Part shown: piece by piece, positions 52,501 to 60,660 of the stretch
Numbering within the stretch: position 1 is the stretch's first letter
Layout of the letters: each line of letters starts with the position of its first letter
Assembly (NCBI GenBank): GCA_948467675.1
Contig: CAOKFI010000005.1
Coordinates: 1 to 64,000 of the forward strand
Direction of reading: 5' to 3'
DNA: 64,000 nucleotides
Origin: an uncultured Porphyromonadaceae bacterium
GTDB lineage: Bacteria > Bacteroidota > Bacteroidia > Bacteroidales > Muribaculaceae
Position numbers and translations under genes: made by a program
The notes under the pieces: generated by a model
The model's input: the letters and a program-made list of their open reading frames with translations, nothing else
Told to the model about the DNA's origin: nothing
The model's database searches: none

Positions 52501-54384
52501 ATGGAACAACGTAAATTGAAAATCAGAGATCTGACTCTTCGTGATGGACAGCAGTCGCTGTTTGCCACCCGTCTTGACCAGCAGAACATAGACAATCTAT
52601 TGCCGTTTTATGAGGATGCCGGCTTTTATGCCATGGAGGTATGGGGCGGCGCAGTGCCTGACTCGGTAATGCGTTATCTCGACGAGTCTCCATGGGTTCG
52701 TTTGCGCACTATAAGCCACGCTATGAAAGGCAAATCGCTGCTTACCGCGCTGTCTCGCGGCCGTAACCTGTTCGGTTATGTCCCTTATCCGGACAGTGTG
52801 TTGCGCGGTTTCTACAAGGAAGCCATAGACAATGGCCTGAATGTGATGCGTATTTTCGATGCGTTGAACGATATAGACAATGTCAAGGAGTCGATCCGTA
52901 TGATCAATGAACTTGGCGGTATTCCTGACGGTGCGGTATGTTATACCGTAGATCCGAAAGAGGAGGAGGTGACAGGTTTCGGTGCCCAACTCAAATCTCT
53001 GCTCGGCATGGGCAAGAAGCAGGAGAAGATTTTCACAGATGAGTATTTTGTGGAAAAGGCGAAGCAGATGGAGGCTCTCGGTGCCAAAATAATTACTCTT
53101 AAGGATATGGCCGGTCTGGTAAATCCTCTGCGTGCGGCTTCTATTATTTCCAAACTCAAGGCAGTTCTTAAGGTGCCGGTAGATTTCCATACCCATTGTA
53201 CCCCTGGCTACGGTCTGGCGTCGGCTGTCATGGCTATTATAAACGGTGTCGACATACTCGATACCAATATATGGTACTTCGGCGGCGGTTCTGCAGCTCC
53301 GGCAATAGAGCTTATATATATATTCGGAAAGAAGCTCGGGGTGGAACTCGAAGTAAACATGGAGGCAGTAGGCGAAATCCGCAGCCGTCTTCTTGATGTA
53401 CGCCGTCAACTTGCGGCATTCGATCTCCAGAAAGATCATTTCCCCCGTGAATTCGATCCGCTGAACGACACCGTACCTGCCGATATCGACGCTTTGTTCG
53501 ACAAGGCTGTAGCTGCCGCTCGTGCCGGCAACGAGGCCGAGCTACTTGAGGCCTGTCATGCGATCGAGGCGTATTTCGGTTTCCCGAAACCTAATGAGCT
53601 CGTGAAAGAAGCCGAGGTTCCCGGCGGCATGTATTCAAATATGGTTGCCCAGCTCAAGGCCCTTCATGCCGACGATCTGCTCGACGATGCCATGAAGCTG
53701 ATACCAAAGGTACGGCGCGATGCCGGTCTTGTGCCATTGGTGACACCAACCAGCCAGATCGTAGGCAGCCAGGCTGTGAGTCTCGCTCTCGACAGAAAGA
53801 AGGGGAATCCCGACTACAGTAATCCGAGCAATCAGTTCATCTCGCTTGTCAAGGGAGAGTACGGCCACACTCCGGTTCCGGTAGATCCGGAATTCCGGGC
53901 GAAAATCACAGGATCTCCGGAAGAAAAGCCGTATGATACATCAAAATACCGTAAGCCGGAGAATCCGGTAGTGGAAGACCTCGGCGGTGTAAATCTGGCA
54001 TCGAACGATGAGGAGTATCTGTTGCTCGAACTTCTGCCTACTGTGGCCACCGGTTTCCTGCGTAACCGTCGTACTGAGGAGTACAACGCGCGTCAGGCCG
54101 AGGTTGCGGCCGCACAGGCTGCGGAACGTGCCGCTGCCGAGGCTGCCAAGGAGCCGGAAGAACCGATTACAGGCGAGGTGCTTCAGGCGCCCATGGGCGG
54201 TACAGTGATCTCGATAAATGTAAAGCCCGGCGACAAGGTGGCTCCAGGACAGTTGCTTCTCGTGTACGAAGCCATGAAGATGGAAAATGAGGTCGTAGCC
54301 GAGAAGGCCGAGACGGTAAAACGTATTTTCGTGCAGCCTGGTCAGGTGGTAGGCCTGGAGGCCAATCTCATAGAATTCGAATAA
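52501..54384 (+). CDS. oadA: Biotin-dependent oxaloacetate decarboxylase alpha / pyruvate carboxylase subunit B
   Basis: Carboxyltransferase with C-terminal biotin domain. The HMGL-like TIM barrel occupies about 1-290 (IRDLTLRDGQQSLFATR, the metal site in VDFHTHCTPGYG), the PYC_OADA domain about 310-500, an alanine-rich linker at about 530-550 (AAQAAERAAAEAAKE), and a biotinyl domain to 627 with Lys593 in EAMKMENEV. It works with membrane beta and gamma subunits or with a separate biotin carboxylase; neither is in the window, so the exact reaction is open. Confidence 0.9.
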   Translation: MEQRKLKIRDLTLRDGQQSLFATRLDQQNIDNLLPFYEDAGFYAMEVWGGAVPDSVMRYLDESPWVRLRTISHAMKGKSLLTALSRGRNLFGYVPYPDSVLRGFYKEAIDNGLNVMRIFDALNDIDNVKESIRMINELGGIPDGAVCYTVDPKEEEVTGFGAQLKSLLGMGKKQEKIFTDEYFVEKAKQMEALGAKIITLKDMAGLVNPLRAASIISKLKAVLKVPVDFHTHCTPGYGLASAVMAIINGVDILDTNIWYFGGGSAAPAIELIYIFGKKLGVELEVNMEAVGEIRSRLLDVRRQLAAFDLQKDHFPREFDPLNDTVPADIDALFDKAVAAARAGNEAELLEACHAIEAYFGFPKPNELVKEAEVPGGMYSNMVAQLKALHADDLLDDAMKLIPKVRRDAGLVPLVTPTSQIVGSQAVSLALDRKKGNPDYSNPSNQFISLVKGEYGHTPVPVDPEFRAKITGSPEEKPYDTSKYRKPENPVVEDLGGVNLASNDEEYLLLELLPTVATGFLRNRRTEEYNARQAEVAAAQAAERAAAEAAKEPEEPITGEVLQAPMGGTVISINVKPGDKVAPGQLLLVYEAMKMENEVVAEKAETVKRIFVQPGQVVGLEANLIEFE

Positions 54385-54399
54385 AAAATGCCGGTAAAT

Positions 54400-54430
54400 T
54401 TTGCCGATAGGAGATAAATGCCTAAATTTG
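54400..54430 (+). promoter_or_regulatory. Promoter of rpmE2
   Basis: TTTG at 54400-54403 and TAAATTTG at 54423-54430, 19 bp apart, an exact consensus match. The leader to the ATG is about 70 nt. Confidence 0.78.
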
Positions 54431-54504
54431 CAGGCCATTACGAATGATCGCCCTACCAGCGAAAATTTATCACTTTGATTAACAAATAATAAACTATCAA
54501 TAAA

Positions 54505-54759
54505 ATGAAAAAAGATATCCATCCTTCTACCTATCGTGAGGTCGTGTTCAAGGATATGTCTAACGACGAGATCTTCATTACCCGCTCTACTGTAGCCGCA
54601 AAGGAGACAATCGAAGTGGATGGCGTGACTTATCCTTTGGTTAAGCTCGAAATCACCAGTTCCTCTCACCCGTTCTTCACCGGCAAGCAGAAACTTGTCG
54701 ATACCGCAGGTCGCGTAGACAAGTTCATGAGCCGTTACGGAAACCGCAAGAAGAAGTAA
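54505..54759 (+). CDS. rpmE2: 50S ribosomal protein L31 type B
   Basis: Ribosomal protein of 84 residues, beginning [19 protein letters not shown] and containing [20 protein letters not shown]. The four zinc-binding cysteines of the type A form are absent, so this is the zinc-independent type B. It has its own promoter and terminator and so is expressed apart from oadA. Confidence 0.95.
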   Translation: MKKDIHPSTYREVVFKDMSNDEIFITRSTVAAKETIEVDGVTYPLVKLEITSSSHPFFTGKQKLVDTAGRVDKFMSRYGNRKKK

Positions 54760-54784
54760 CCCGGAACATAAGATAAACATAAAG

Positions 54785-54820
54785 CACGGAGGCTATAACA
54801 GTCTCCGTGTTTTGTGTTTT
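54785..54820 (+). terminator. Intrinsic terminator after rpmE2
   Basis: Stem CACGGAG (54785-54791) with CTCCGTG (54803-54809), loop of 11, followed by TTTTGTGTTTT. Confidence 0.8.
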
Positions 54821-54851
54821 ATTGTGTCGTTGTTTTTTCTTCTAAAATGAG

Positions 54852-54882
54852 TTGTGTAATAGACGGTTATTTGCTACTTTTG
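54852..54882 (+). promoter_or_regulatory. Promoter of the SLBB export gene
   Basis: TTG at 54852-54854 and TACTTTTG at 54875-54882 are 20 bp apart, close to the consensus. The position supports the start at 54972 over the frame that begins at 54852. Confidence 0.62.
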
Positions 54883-54971
54883 CGCTATTGTTTTGTAAAA
54901 TGTTTAATAAGGTGCAGTTCAGGCAATCAAAAAGGTCTGGCTGCGAGGATAACCAATCAGAGAATCCTACT

Positions 54972-57380
54972 ATGACGGTACGTAAATTATTGACATGTTT
55001 TTTGCTTGCCGCTGTATCTTCGGTGGCTTATTCCATGACTGACGATGAGGTAGTATCATACGTCAAAAATGGTCTGGCATCTGGTAAGTCAGAACAGCAG
55101 ATAGGCAAAGAACTGTTGGCGAAGGGTGTGACTCAGCAACAGATAGAAAGGCTGAAAACCAAATACGAGGAGTCGCAGGGAGAAGAAATTAAAGTGGAAT
55201 CGATGTCAGTCGCAGGCCAGAGAGCCGAGCGCATGCATGTTTCCGGCGAGGATATCACGGCCGGCCGTCTCGATGATTTGAGCCGTGCCGCATCCGAGCC
55301 TCAGGCCAAGGTGTCGAACGGAGTATTCGGTCACGATGTGTTTTCAAGCCGGGCTCTTACATTCGAGCCGAATGAAAATCTGCCGACTCCCCAGAACTAC
55401 CGCCTCGGTCCGGGCGACGAGGTGATCATCGATATCTGGGGCACCAACGAAGCGCAGGTGCGAGAGGTGATAAGTCCGGAAGGAGTCATCATGGTTTCGC
55501 AGATCGGTCCGGTTTATCTCAATGGGCTGACCATAAAGGAGGCCGATTCCAAGATGCGTCAGGTGTTCGCTTCGAAGTATGCCGGTGTGATGGGCGACAA
55601 TCCGGAGTCGGATATAAATGTGACACTTGGCCGTATACGCACTATTCAGGTCGATATACTCGGCGAGGTGTCTGTACCGGGCACCTATCGTCTGTCTCCG
55701 TTCTCAAGTGTGTTTCACGCACTATACAAGGCCGGAGGCATAACAGACATAGGTTCGCTGCGTGACATCACAGTGATGCGCAACGGCCGCAAGCTCCGCG
55801 AGATCGATGTGTACGATTATCTGTTCAACGGAAACCAGGAGTCCAATATCCGTCTGGAAGAGGGGGATCTCATCCTGGTGTCGCCATACGAGGAGCTTGT
55901 GAAGATAGACGGCAATGTCAAGCGTCCGATGCGCTATGAGCTCCGTAACAACGAGACTCTGGCCGATCTTCTGGAGTATGCCGGCGGTTTTACCGGCGGA
56001 GCATACGGAGATCAGGTGCGTATATCACGTCAGACCGGTCTGGAGAATGAGATATTCATAGTCCCGAGCGAGGAGTTTGCCACCTACCGTATGGCCGATG
56101 GCGATATCGTGACTATCGGTGCTGTGCTCGACCGTTATTCCAACCGAGTAGAGATACGCGGTTCGGTATTGCGCCCGGGAATGTTTGCCATTGACAATGA
56201 CACACGCACTGTCAAGAACCTTGTGGAGAAGGCGGCCGGTCCGACCGAGGATGCGTTTCTCGACCGTGTTCAACTGTTCCGCGAGGGTCCCGGCAAGAAT
56301 CTGGAAGTCATAGCCCTGAACCTCGGAGCTATCCTTGACGGCACAGCTCCGGATATCGAGTTGCAGCGCAATGATGTGCTGGTCGTGACCAGCGAGCATG
56401 AGATATGGGATCGCGGACACATCTCCGTAGACGGTCAGGTAGGCCGTCCGGGCTGGTATCCTTATGCCGCCAATACCACAATAGAAGATATAATCATACA
56501 GGCCGGAGGTCTGCTCGACGGAGCCTCGACCGCCCGTATCGACGTATCGCGCCGCATCTCGGATCCGTCGGCACTTACACCAACCAATGAGCTGGCACAA
56601 ACCTATACGTTCGCATTGAAGGACGGTTTTGTGATAGACGGCGAGCCTGGATTCGTGCTTAAGCCATACGATATAGTCAATGTGCGCAAATCGCCCGGCT
56701 ACCGTAACCAGCGGGAGGTATGGATCGATGGCGAAGTGGTGTTTGAAGGCAAATATTCGCTGCGCAAGAAAAACGAGCGTCTGTCGGATCTTGTACGCTA
56801 CGCCGGCGGTATTACTTCAGACGCGTATCTGAAGGGCGCGCATCTGCTCCGTCAGATGAATGAAGACGAGGTTTATGCCCGCGACCAGACCATACGCCTT
56901 GCTACCGCCAACCAGGAAGGGGGCGATTCGATCTCTATGGATAAACTGCAGCTTTCAAATGTATATTCCGTAGGTATCGACCTTGAGAAGGCGCTTGCAA
57001 ATCCGGGATCGGATTTCGATATGGTTCTGCGTGAAGGAGACCGTCTGGTTGTACCACAATATGTGAGTACGGTCAAGATCAGCGGCGATGTGATGTATCC
57101 CAATACGGCACTCTATCAGAAGGACAAGAAGCTGAAATATTACATAGAGCAGGCAGGCGGCTACGGAGAGCGTGCCAAGAAGAGCAAAGCGTTTGTCGTG
57201 TATATGAACGGTACCGTGGCGCGAGCAAAGGGCAATGTCAAGATCGAGCCGGGATGCGAGATCATAGTGCCGTCCAAACCTAATAAGAAAGGTGTCACCT
57301 TCGCCGAGATCATGGGTATCCTGACATCGACCGCATCGATCGGCACAATGGCCGCAAGTATAGCCAACCTGGTTAAGTAA
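54972..57380 (+). CDS. Polysaccharide export protein with SLBB repeats
   Basis: An 802-residue secreted/outer-membrane export protein. The signal peptide is MTVRKLLTCFLLAAVSSVAYS, with no lipobox. A helical segment follows, then the poly-export domain at about 140-230 (YRLGPGDEVIIDIWGTNEAQ) and several SLBB domains (VDILGEVSVPGTYRLSPFSS; VEIRGSVLRPGMF; ISVDGQVGRPGWYPYA; VWIDGEVVFEGKYSL; VKISGDVMYPNTALY). The start at 54972 puts the signal peptide at the N-terminus. Probably forms the outer-membrane exit for a surface polysaccharide, with the next gene as partner. Confidence 0.88.
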   Translation: MTVRKLLTCFLLAAVSSVAYSMTDDEVVSYVKNGLASGKSEQQIGKELLAKGVTQQQIERLKTKYEESQGEEIKVESMSVAGQRAERMHVSGEDITAGRLDDLSRAASEPQAKVSNGVFGHDVFSSRALTFEPNENLPTPQNYRLGPGDEVIIDIWGTNEAQVREVISPEGVIMVSQIGPVYLNGLTIKEADSKMRQVFASKYAGVMGDNPESDINVTLGRIRTIQVDILGEVSVPGTYRLSPFSSVFHALYKAGGITDIGSLRDITVMRNGRKLREIDVYDYLFNGNQESNIRLEEGDLILVSPYEELVKIDGNVKRPMRYELRNNETLADLLEYAGGFTGGAYGDQVRISRQTGLENEIFIVPSEEFATYRMADGDIVTIGAVLDRYSNRVEIRGSVLRPGMFAIDNDTRTVKNLVEKAAGPTEDAFLDRVQLFREGPGKNLEVIALNLGAILDGTAPDIELQRNDVLVVTSEHEIWDRGHISVDGQVGRPGWYPYAANTTIEDIIIQAGGLLDGASTARIDVSRRISDPSALTPTNELAQTYTFALKDGFVIDGEPGFVLKPYDIVNVRKSPGYRNQREVWIDGEVVFEGKYSLRKKNERLSDLVRYAGGITSDAYLKGAHLLRQMNEDEVYARDQTIRLATANQEGGDSISMDKLQLSNVYSVGIDLEKALANPGSDFDMVLREGDRLVVPQYVSTVKISGDVMYPNTALYQKDKKLKYYIEQAGGYGERAKKSKAFVVYMNGTVARAKGNVKIEPGCEIIVPSKPNKKGVTFAEIMGILTSTASIGTMAASIANLVK

Positions 57381-57393
57381 GCGTTTGTATAAT

Positions 57394-58542
57394 ATGAAAA
57401 GTAACTTAACAGAGAAAATGGATATGACTGACCGCAATTATGACATGAATGATACCGAAGACGAGGGCATAGACATTGTGGATATGGCCAAACGTCTTTG
57501 GGCGGAGCGCCGGATGATATTCAAATGGGCCGGAATCGCTGTTGTCGTGGCGTTGGTGGTCGGTTTCAGTATCCCGAAAGAATATACCGTGACAGTGAAA
57601 CTCGCACCGGAGAGTTCGGAGGGCGGTTCGAAAATGGGCGGTCTCGGAGGTCTTGCCTCTATGGCCGGAATCAATCTCGGCAATGGCGGAGGCGCGGATG
57701 CCGTGTATCCGGATCTGTATCCGGATATCGTAAGTTCGGTGCCTTTTGCCGTGAAACTTTTCGATGTCCATGTGACAGACAAGGCCGGCAAGATGGATAT
57801 GCGTCTATACGATTATGTAGACGAGGAGATAAAATCGCCGTGGTGGAGCAGTGTGACAGCGCTTCCCGGTGCCGCAATAGGCGGACTGATGAGTCTGATC
57901 CGTTCTGACGAGGAATCCGTCGGCAGCGAAGGTGTGGATCCGTTCCGTCTATCGAAGGACGAGAACAATATCGTCATGGCGCTTAATGACCGTATAGGCG
58001 TGAATGTAGACTCCAAAACATCGGTGATAACGATATCCGCGACTATGCAGGATCCGGTAGTGGCTGCTATGGTTGCTGATTCGGTCGCAGCCAATCTGCG
58101 GGAGTTTATTACGGAATACCGTACGAACAAGGCCCGTCAGGATCTGGCATATACCCAGACTCTGTTCGATGAGGCTCAGGCTGATTATTTCTCGGCACAG
58201 GCACGCTATGCCAAGTATCTCGATGCGAACCATGGCATAGTGCTTCGTTCGGTACGCACCGAGGAGGAGCGTCTGCAGAATGAGATGAATCTCGCTTATT
58301 CCCTATACAGCCAGGTGGCGCAGCAGTTGCAGTTGGCAAAGGCTAAAATCCAGGAGAACACACCGGTCTATGCGGTGTTGCAGCCTGCCACCGTGCCGTT
58401 GAGAGCTTCCAAGCCGTCGAAAGTGATGATCCTTATAGGATTCGTTTTCCTTGCCGTAGCGGGATGTTCGGCGTGGATACTGTTCGGCCGTGATATGTTG
58501 GCACAATTCCGTAGCGGGATAACAGAAACATCCGGGAACTAA
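57394..58542 (+). CDS. Wzz-type polysaccharide chain-length protein
   Basis: Inner-membrane co-polymerase with two membrane helices, FKWAGIAVVVALVVGFSIP near 50 and VMILIGFVFLAVAGCSAWIL near the C-terminus, flanking a periplasmic domain with a coiled region (LAYTQTLFDEAQADYFSAQA). A glycine-rich segment (GGSKMGGLGGLASMAGINLG) follows the first helix. No tyrosine-kinase domain is fused. I choose the ATG at 57394; an upstream TTG at 57385 is in frame. It lies 13 bp after the SLBB gene. Confidence 0.88.
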   Translation: MKSNLTEKMDMTDRNYDMNDTEDEGIDIVDMAKRLWAERRMIFKWAGIAVVVALVVGFSIPKEYTVTVKLAPESSEGGSKMGGLGGLASMAGINLGNGGGADAVYPDLYPDIVSSVPFAVKLFDVHVTDKAGKMDMRLYDYVDEEIKSPWWSSVTALPGAAIGGLMSLIRSDEESVGSEGVDPFRLSKDENNIVMALNDRIGVNVDSKTSVITISATMQDPVVAAMVADSVAANLREFITEYRTNKARQDLAYTQTLFDEAQADYFSAQARYAKYLDANHGIVLRSVRTEEERLQNEMNLAYSLYSQVAQQLQLAKAKIQENTPVYAVLQPATVPLRASKPSKVMILIGFVFLAVAGCSAWILFGRDMLAQFRSGITETSGN

Positions 58543-58555
58543 GACATAACCTGCA

Positions 58556-58605
58556 AATACGATAACAGCCCTGAGGCAAATTCTCCTCAGGGCTGTTATC
58601 GTATT
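58556..58605 (+). terminator. Long perfect hairpin terminator
   Basis: A 21-bp perfect inverted repeat (58556-58576 with 58585-58605, loop of 8) lies directly after the Wzz-type gene, followed by a T-containing tract near 58607-58615. It closes the SLBB-Wzz transcript. Confidence 0.8.
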
Positions 58606-58612
58606 ATATAAT

Positions 58613-58642
58613 TTTGCCATAAATGTTTTTGTAGTAAATTTG
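58613..58642 (+). promoter_or_regulatory. Promoter of the DUF5106 lipoprotein gene
   Basis: TTTG at 58613-58616 and TAAATTTG at 58635-58642 lie 18 bp apart. The -7 box ends only 4 bp before the ATG at 58647, so the transcript is nearly or fully leaderless. Confidence 0.6.
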
Positions 58643-58646
58643 CGTT

Positions 58647-59621
58647 ATGAACAGATTGGTTATCATACTTGCAACGACACTTCTCGCATGCGGCGATGCC
58701 GGTACCAGCCGTGCCGGTTCGGCAGTTTCACATACAGAATCGACAGAGGCTGCGGTAATGGTGGCGGCCAAGGCTCAAGCCGATGAACTGCCTCTGCCGG
58801 ATGTGCCGTCGTCGTTAAGAAGTCCGGAGGAGCGTGCGGCTTATATACTCGGACATTTCTGGGACGGTATGGTATGGAGCGACACGCTGCGCAGTCACGA
58901 TACCGACTTCATGGAGCAGAATATGGTCAATTTCATCAATCTGTTCCAATACACTGATACGGCATCGATAAATGCAGCTGTGGCGACGATGATGAATGGC
59001 GCGGCCGCGGTTCCGTCGTCGTATATGAAGGTGATGGATGTTGCGGAGAAATATCTGTATGATCCGAACTCACCCATGCTCGACGAGGAGTATTACAGAC
59101 TGTTTCTCGCTCAGGCTCTCGGAGGATCCGTACTCTCCGATGTGGAGAAGACGCGATACCGTTTTCAAGAGTCGGAACTGTCGAAAAACAGGCGTGGCAG
59201 CAAGGGTGCCGATTTCAGTTATATCGATGTGTCAGGACACCGGGGAACGCTCTACGGATTCGGCGATAAAGGAGCTATGAAACTGGTGATATTCTATGAT
59301 CCGGAATGTGAGAACTGTGCCGAGATCATAGCCTGGCTGAGCCATGATCCCCGTGTGCGCGACATGGTAGACGGAGGGCGTCTGAGCATACTCGGCATAT
59401 ATCCCGACGGCGATATGGACGAGTGGGAAAAGGGGAAATCCAAACTTCCGAAGGATTGGACAAACGGGTATTCTCCTGACGGAGATGTAGTGGAACGTGA
59501 GATCTATTATCTGCGAGCCACCCCTACGATATATCTCTTTACACCTGAGAATGTGGTTGCGGGTAAGGATCTTACGGCACCACAGCTTGATGCGTGGCTG
59601 TCGTCGGCTGCTGTCCGGTAA
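58647..59621 (+). CDS. DUF5106-type lipoprotein with thioredoxin-like fold
   Basis: Lipoprotein of 324 residues, lipobox LLAC (Cys15). The N-terminal domain at about 55-195 (SSLRSPEERAAYILGHFWDG) is followed by a thioredoxin-like domain with a CxxC-like pair in YDPECENCAEIIAW. It is likely periplasmic and linked to thiol-disulfide balance, a role inferred from fold. Transcribed alone between the glycan-export terminator and the fimbrial operon. Confidence 0.75.
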   Translation: MNRLVIILATTLLACGDAGTSRAGSAVSHTESTEAAVMVAAKAQADELPLPDVPSSLRSPEERAAYILGHFWDGMVWSDTLRSHDTDFMEQNMVNFINLFQYTDTASINAAVATMMNGAAAVPSSYMKVMDVAEKYLYDPNSPMLDEEYYRLFLAQALGGSVLSDVEKTRYRFQESELSKNRRGSKGADFSYIDVSGHRGTLYGFGDKGAMKLVIFYDPECENCAEIIAWLSHDPRVRDMVDGGRLSILGIYPDGDMDEWEKGKSKLPKDWTNGYSPDGDVVEREIYYLRATPTIYLFTPENVVAGKDLTAPQLDAWLSSAAVR

Positions 59622-59851
59622 GTGTTGCCGGATGATTAAACGGACACAAGCTGGTGTGAACACATAGCACGAGAACCATCGTATTGTACTGCGACATGGC
59701 GGGCGTGGCGGGTTTCGCCCCCCCCTCAAAGAGCCGCAGAAAAACGCCGCCTATCGGTTGAGCTATTGGCGGATGCACCCCGGTGTATCCCTGCAAATCA
59801 GCATGTCCGGGAATTCACGAAACGAGTTAAATGTGTTAAAGTAGGTTAAAC

Positions 59852-59862
59852 GGGGGGGGGGG
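59852..59862 (+). repeat. Homopolymer tract of 11 G
   Basis: Eleven consecutive G at 59852-59862, just upstream of the TTTG at 59866-59869 and the tandem repeats. Tracts of this length are prone to slippage and often underlie phase variation. Confidence 0.85.
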
Positions 59863-59877
59863 TAATTTGTAGATCTA

Positions 59878-59907
59878 ACTATATATTACTATATATTACT
59901 ATATATT
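59878..59907 (+). repeat. Three tandem 10-bp repeats overlapping a promoter
   Basis: ACTATATATT occurs three times without interruption. The last unit supplies most of the -7 box TATATTTG (59902-59909). TTTG at 59866-59869 is 32 bp upstream; loss of one unit would make the gap 22 bp, close to the functional 19-21. Confidence 0.85.
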
Positions 59908-59909
59908 TG
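59902..59909 (+). promoter_or_regulatory. Probable -7 element of the fimbrial operon
   Basis: TATATTTG fits TAnnTTTG. A TTTG exists upstream but at 32 bp, so the promoter may be weak or off in the sequenced state. A palindrome, TAGCATC-T-GATGCTA (59918-59932), lies at about +10 and could be an operator. Confidence 0.55.
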
Positions 59910-60060
59910 CGTCCTAATAGCATCTGATGCTAAGTGGGCGTATTGAAATAACAGTGAAAAACACAGAATAATCTGTTGCTGATTTATTACGGTACGGCTA
60001 TAAAACCAATAGGAATAACAATAAACTGATCTAAACACATTTAATATTCACTTTATAGTA

Positions 60061-60648
60061 ATGAAATCAAAGCCGATCATCGCCGGTCTACTTTTGATTG
60101 TGTTTTTGGGACTGCATACGTCAGCTCGTGATGTCGCTATAAAAACCAATCTTCTATATGATGCCACACTGACCGCCAATCTCGGAGCCGAGTTTGCGGT
60201 AGCACCCCGATGGTCTGTCGACATATCGGGCAACTACAACGGCTGGAGCTTTTCTGACGGCAAGAGGTGGAAGCACTGGTTTGTGCAGCCCGAGGGCCGC
60301 TATTGGTTCTGTGAGGCTATAGGTGGACATTTTGCGGGTTTTCATCTGCTTGGCGGACAGTATAATATAGGTCATGTCGATCTGCCTTTCAGTTTTCTCG
60401 GGACACACTTTTCCAAGCTGGAGCACAACCGTTATCAGGGCTGGTTTGCAGGTGCTGGCATAGCCTACGGTTATTCATGGATACTCGGACGCCACTGGAA
60501 TATCGAAGCTGAGATCGGTATAGGATGGACCCATACGCGCTATGATGTGTTCGAATGCGCCGGATGCGGTCGCAAGACTGAGGAAGGGCGTCATCACAAT
60601 TATGTAGGGCCGACCAAGGCGGCAGTCAATCTTGTATATGTGTTCTAA
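60061..60648 (+). CDS. DUF3575 protein of the fimbrial operon
   Basis: A 195-residue protein with a signal peptide (PIIAGLLLIVFLGLHTSAR) and a beta-barrel-like body: AIKTNLLYDATLTANLGAEF, WSVDISGNYNGWSF, AGAGIAYGYSWILGRHWNIE. This is the DUF3575 family, often first in Mfa1/FimA-type fimbrial operons. It probably sits in the outer membrane. It lies 12 bp upstream of the DUF3868 gene. Confidence 0.85.
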   Translation: MKSKPIIAGLLLIVFLGLHTSARDVAIKTNLLYDATLTANLGAEFAVAPRWSVDISGNYNGWSFSDGKRWKHWFVQPEGRYWFCEAIGGHFAGFHLLGGQYNIGHVDLPFSFLGTHFSKLEHNRYQGWFAGAGIAYGYSWILGRHWNIEAEIGIGWTHTRYDVFECAGCGRKTEEGRHHNYVGPTKAAVNLVYVF

Positions 60649-60660
60649 GCCGGTGCAAAA

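Larger units (their letters stand above)
59622..60060. other. Upstream region of the fimbrial operon
   Basis: About 440 bp without a gene. It holds a C8 tract (59718-59725), a G11 tract (59852-59862), three tandem ACTATATATT units (59878-59907), a -7-like box and a 15-nt palindrome (59918-59932). I see no separate coding frame. Confidence 0.6.

Noticed and set aside
54852-54971. Forty-codon extension of the SLBB protein
   Set aside because: It spans the promoter and would place the signal peptide internally.
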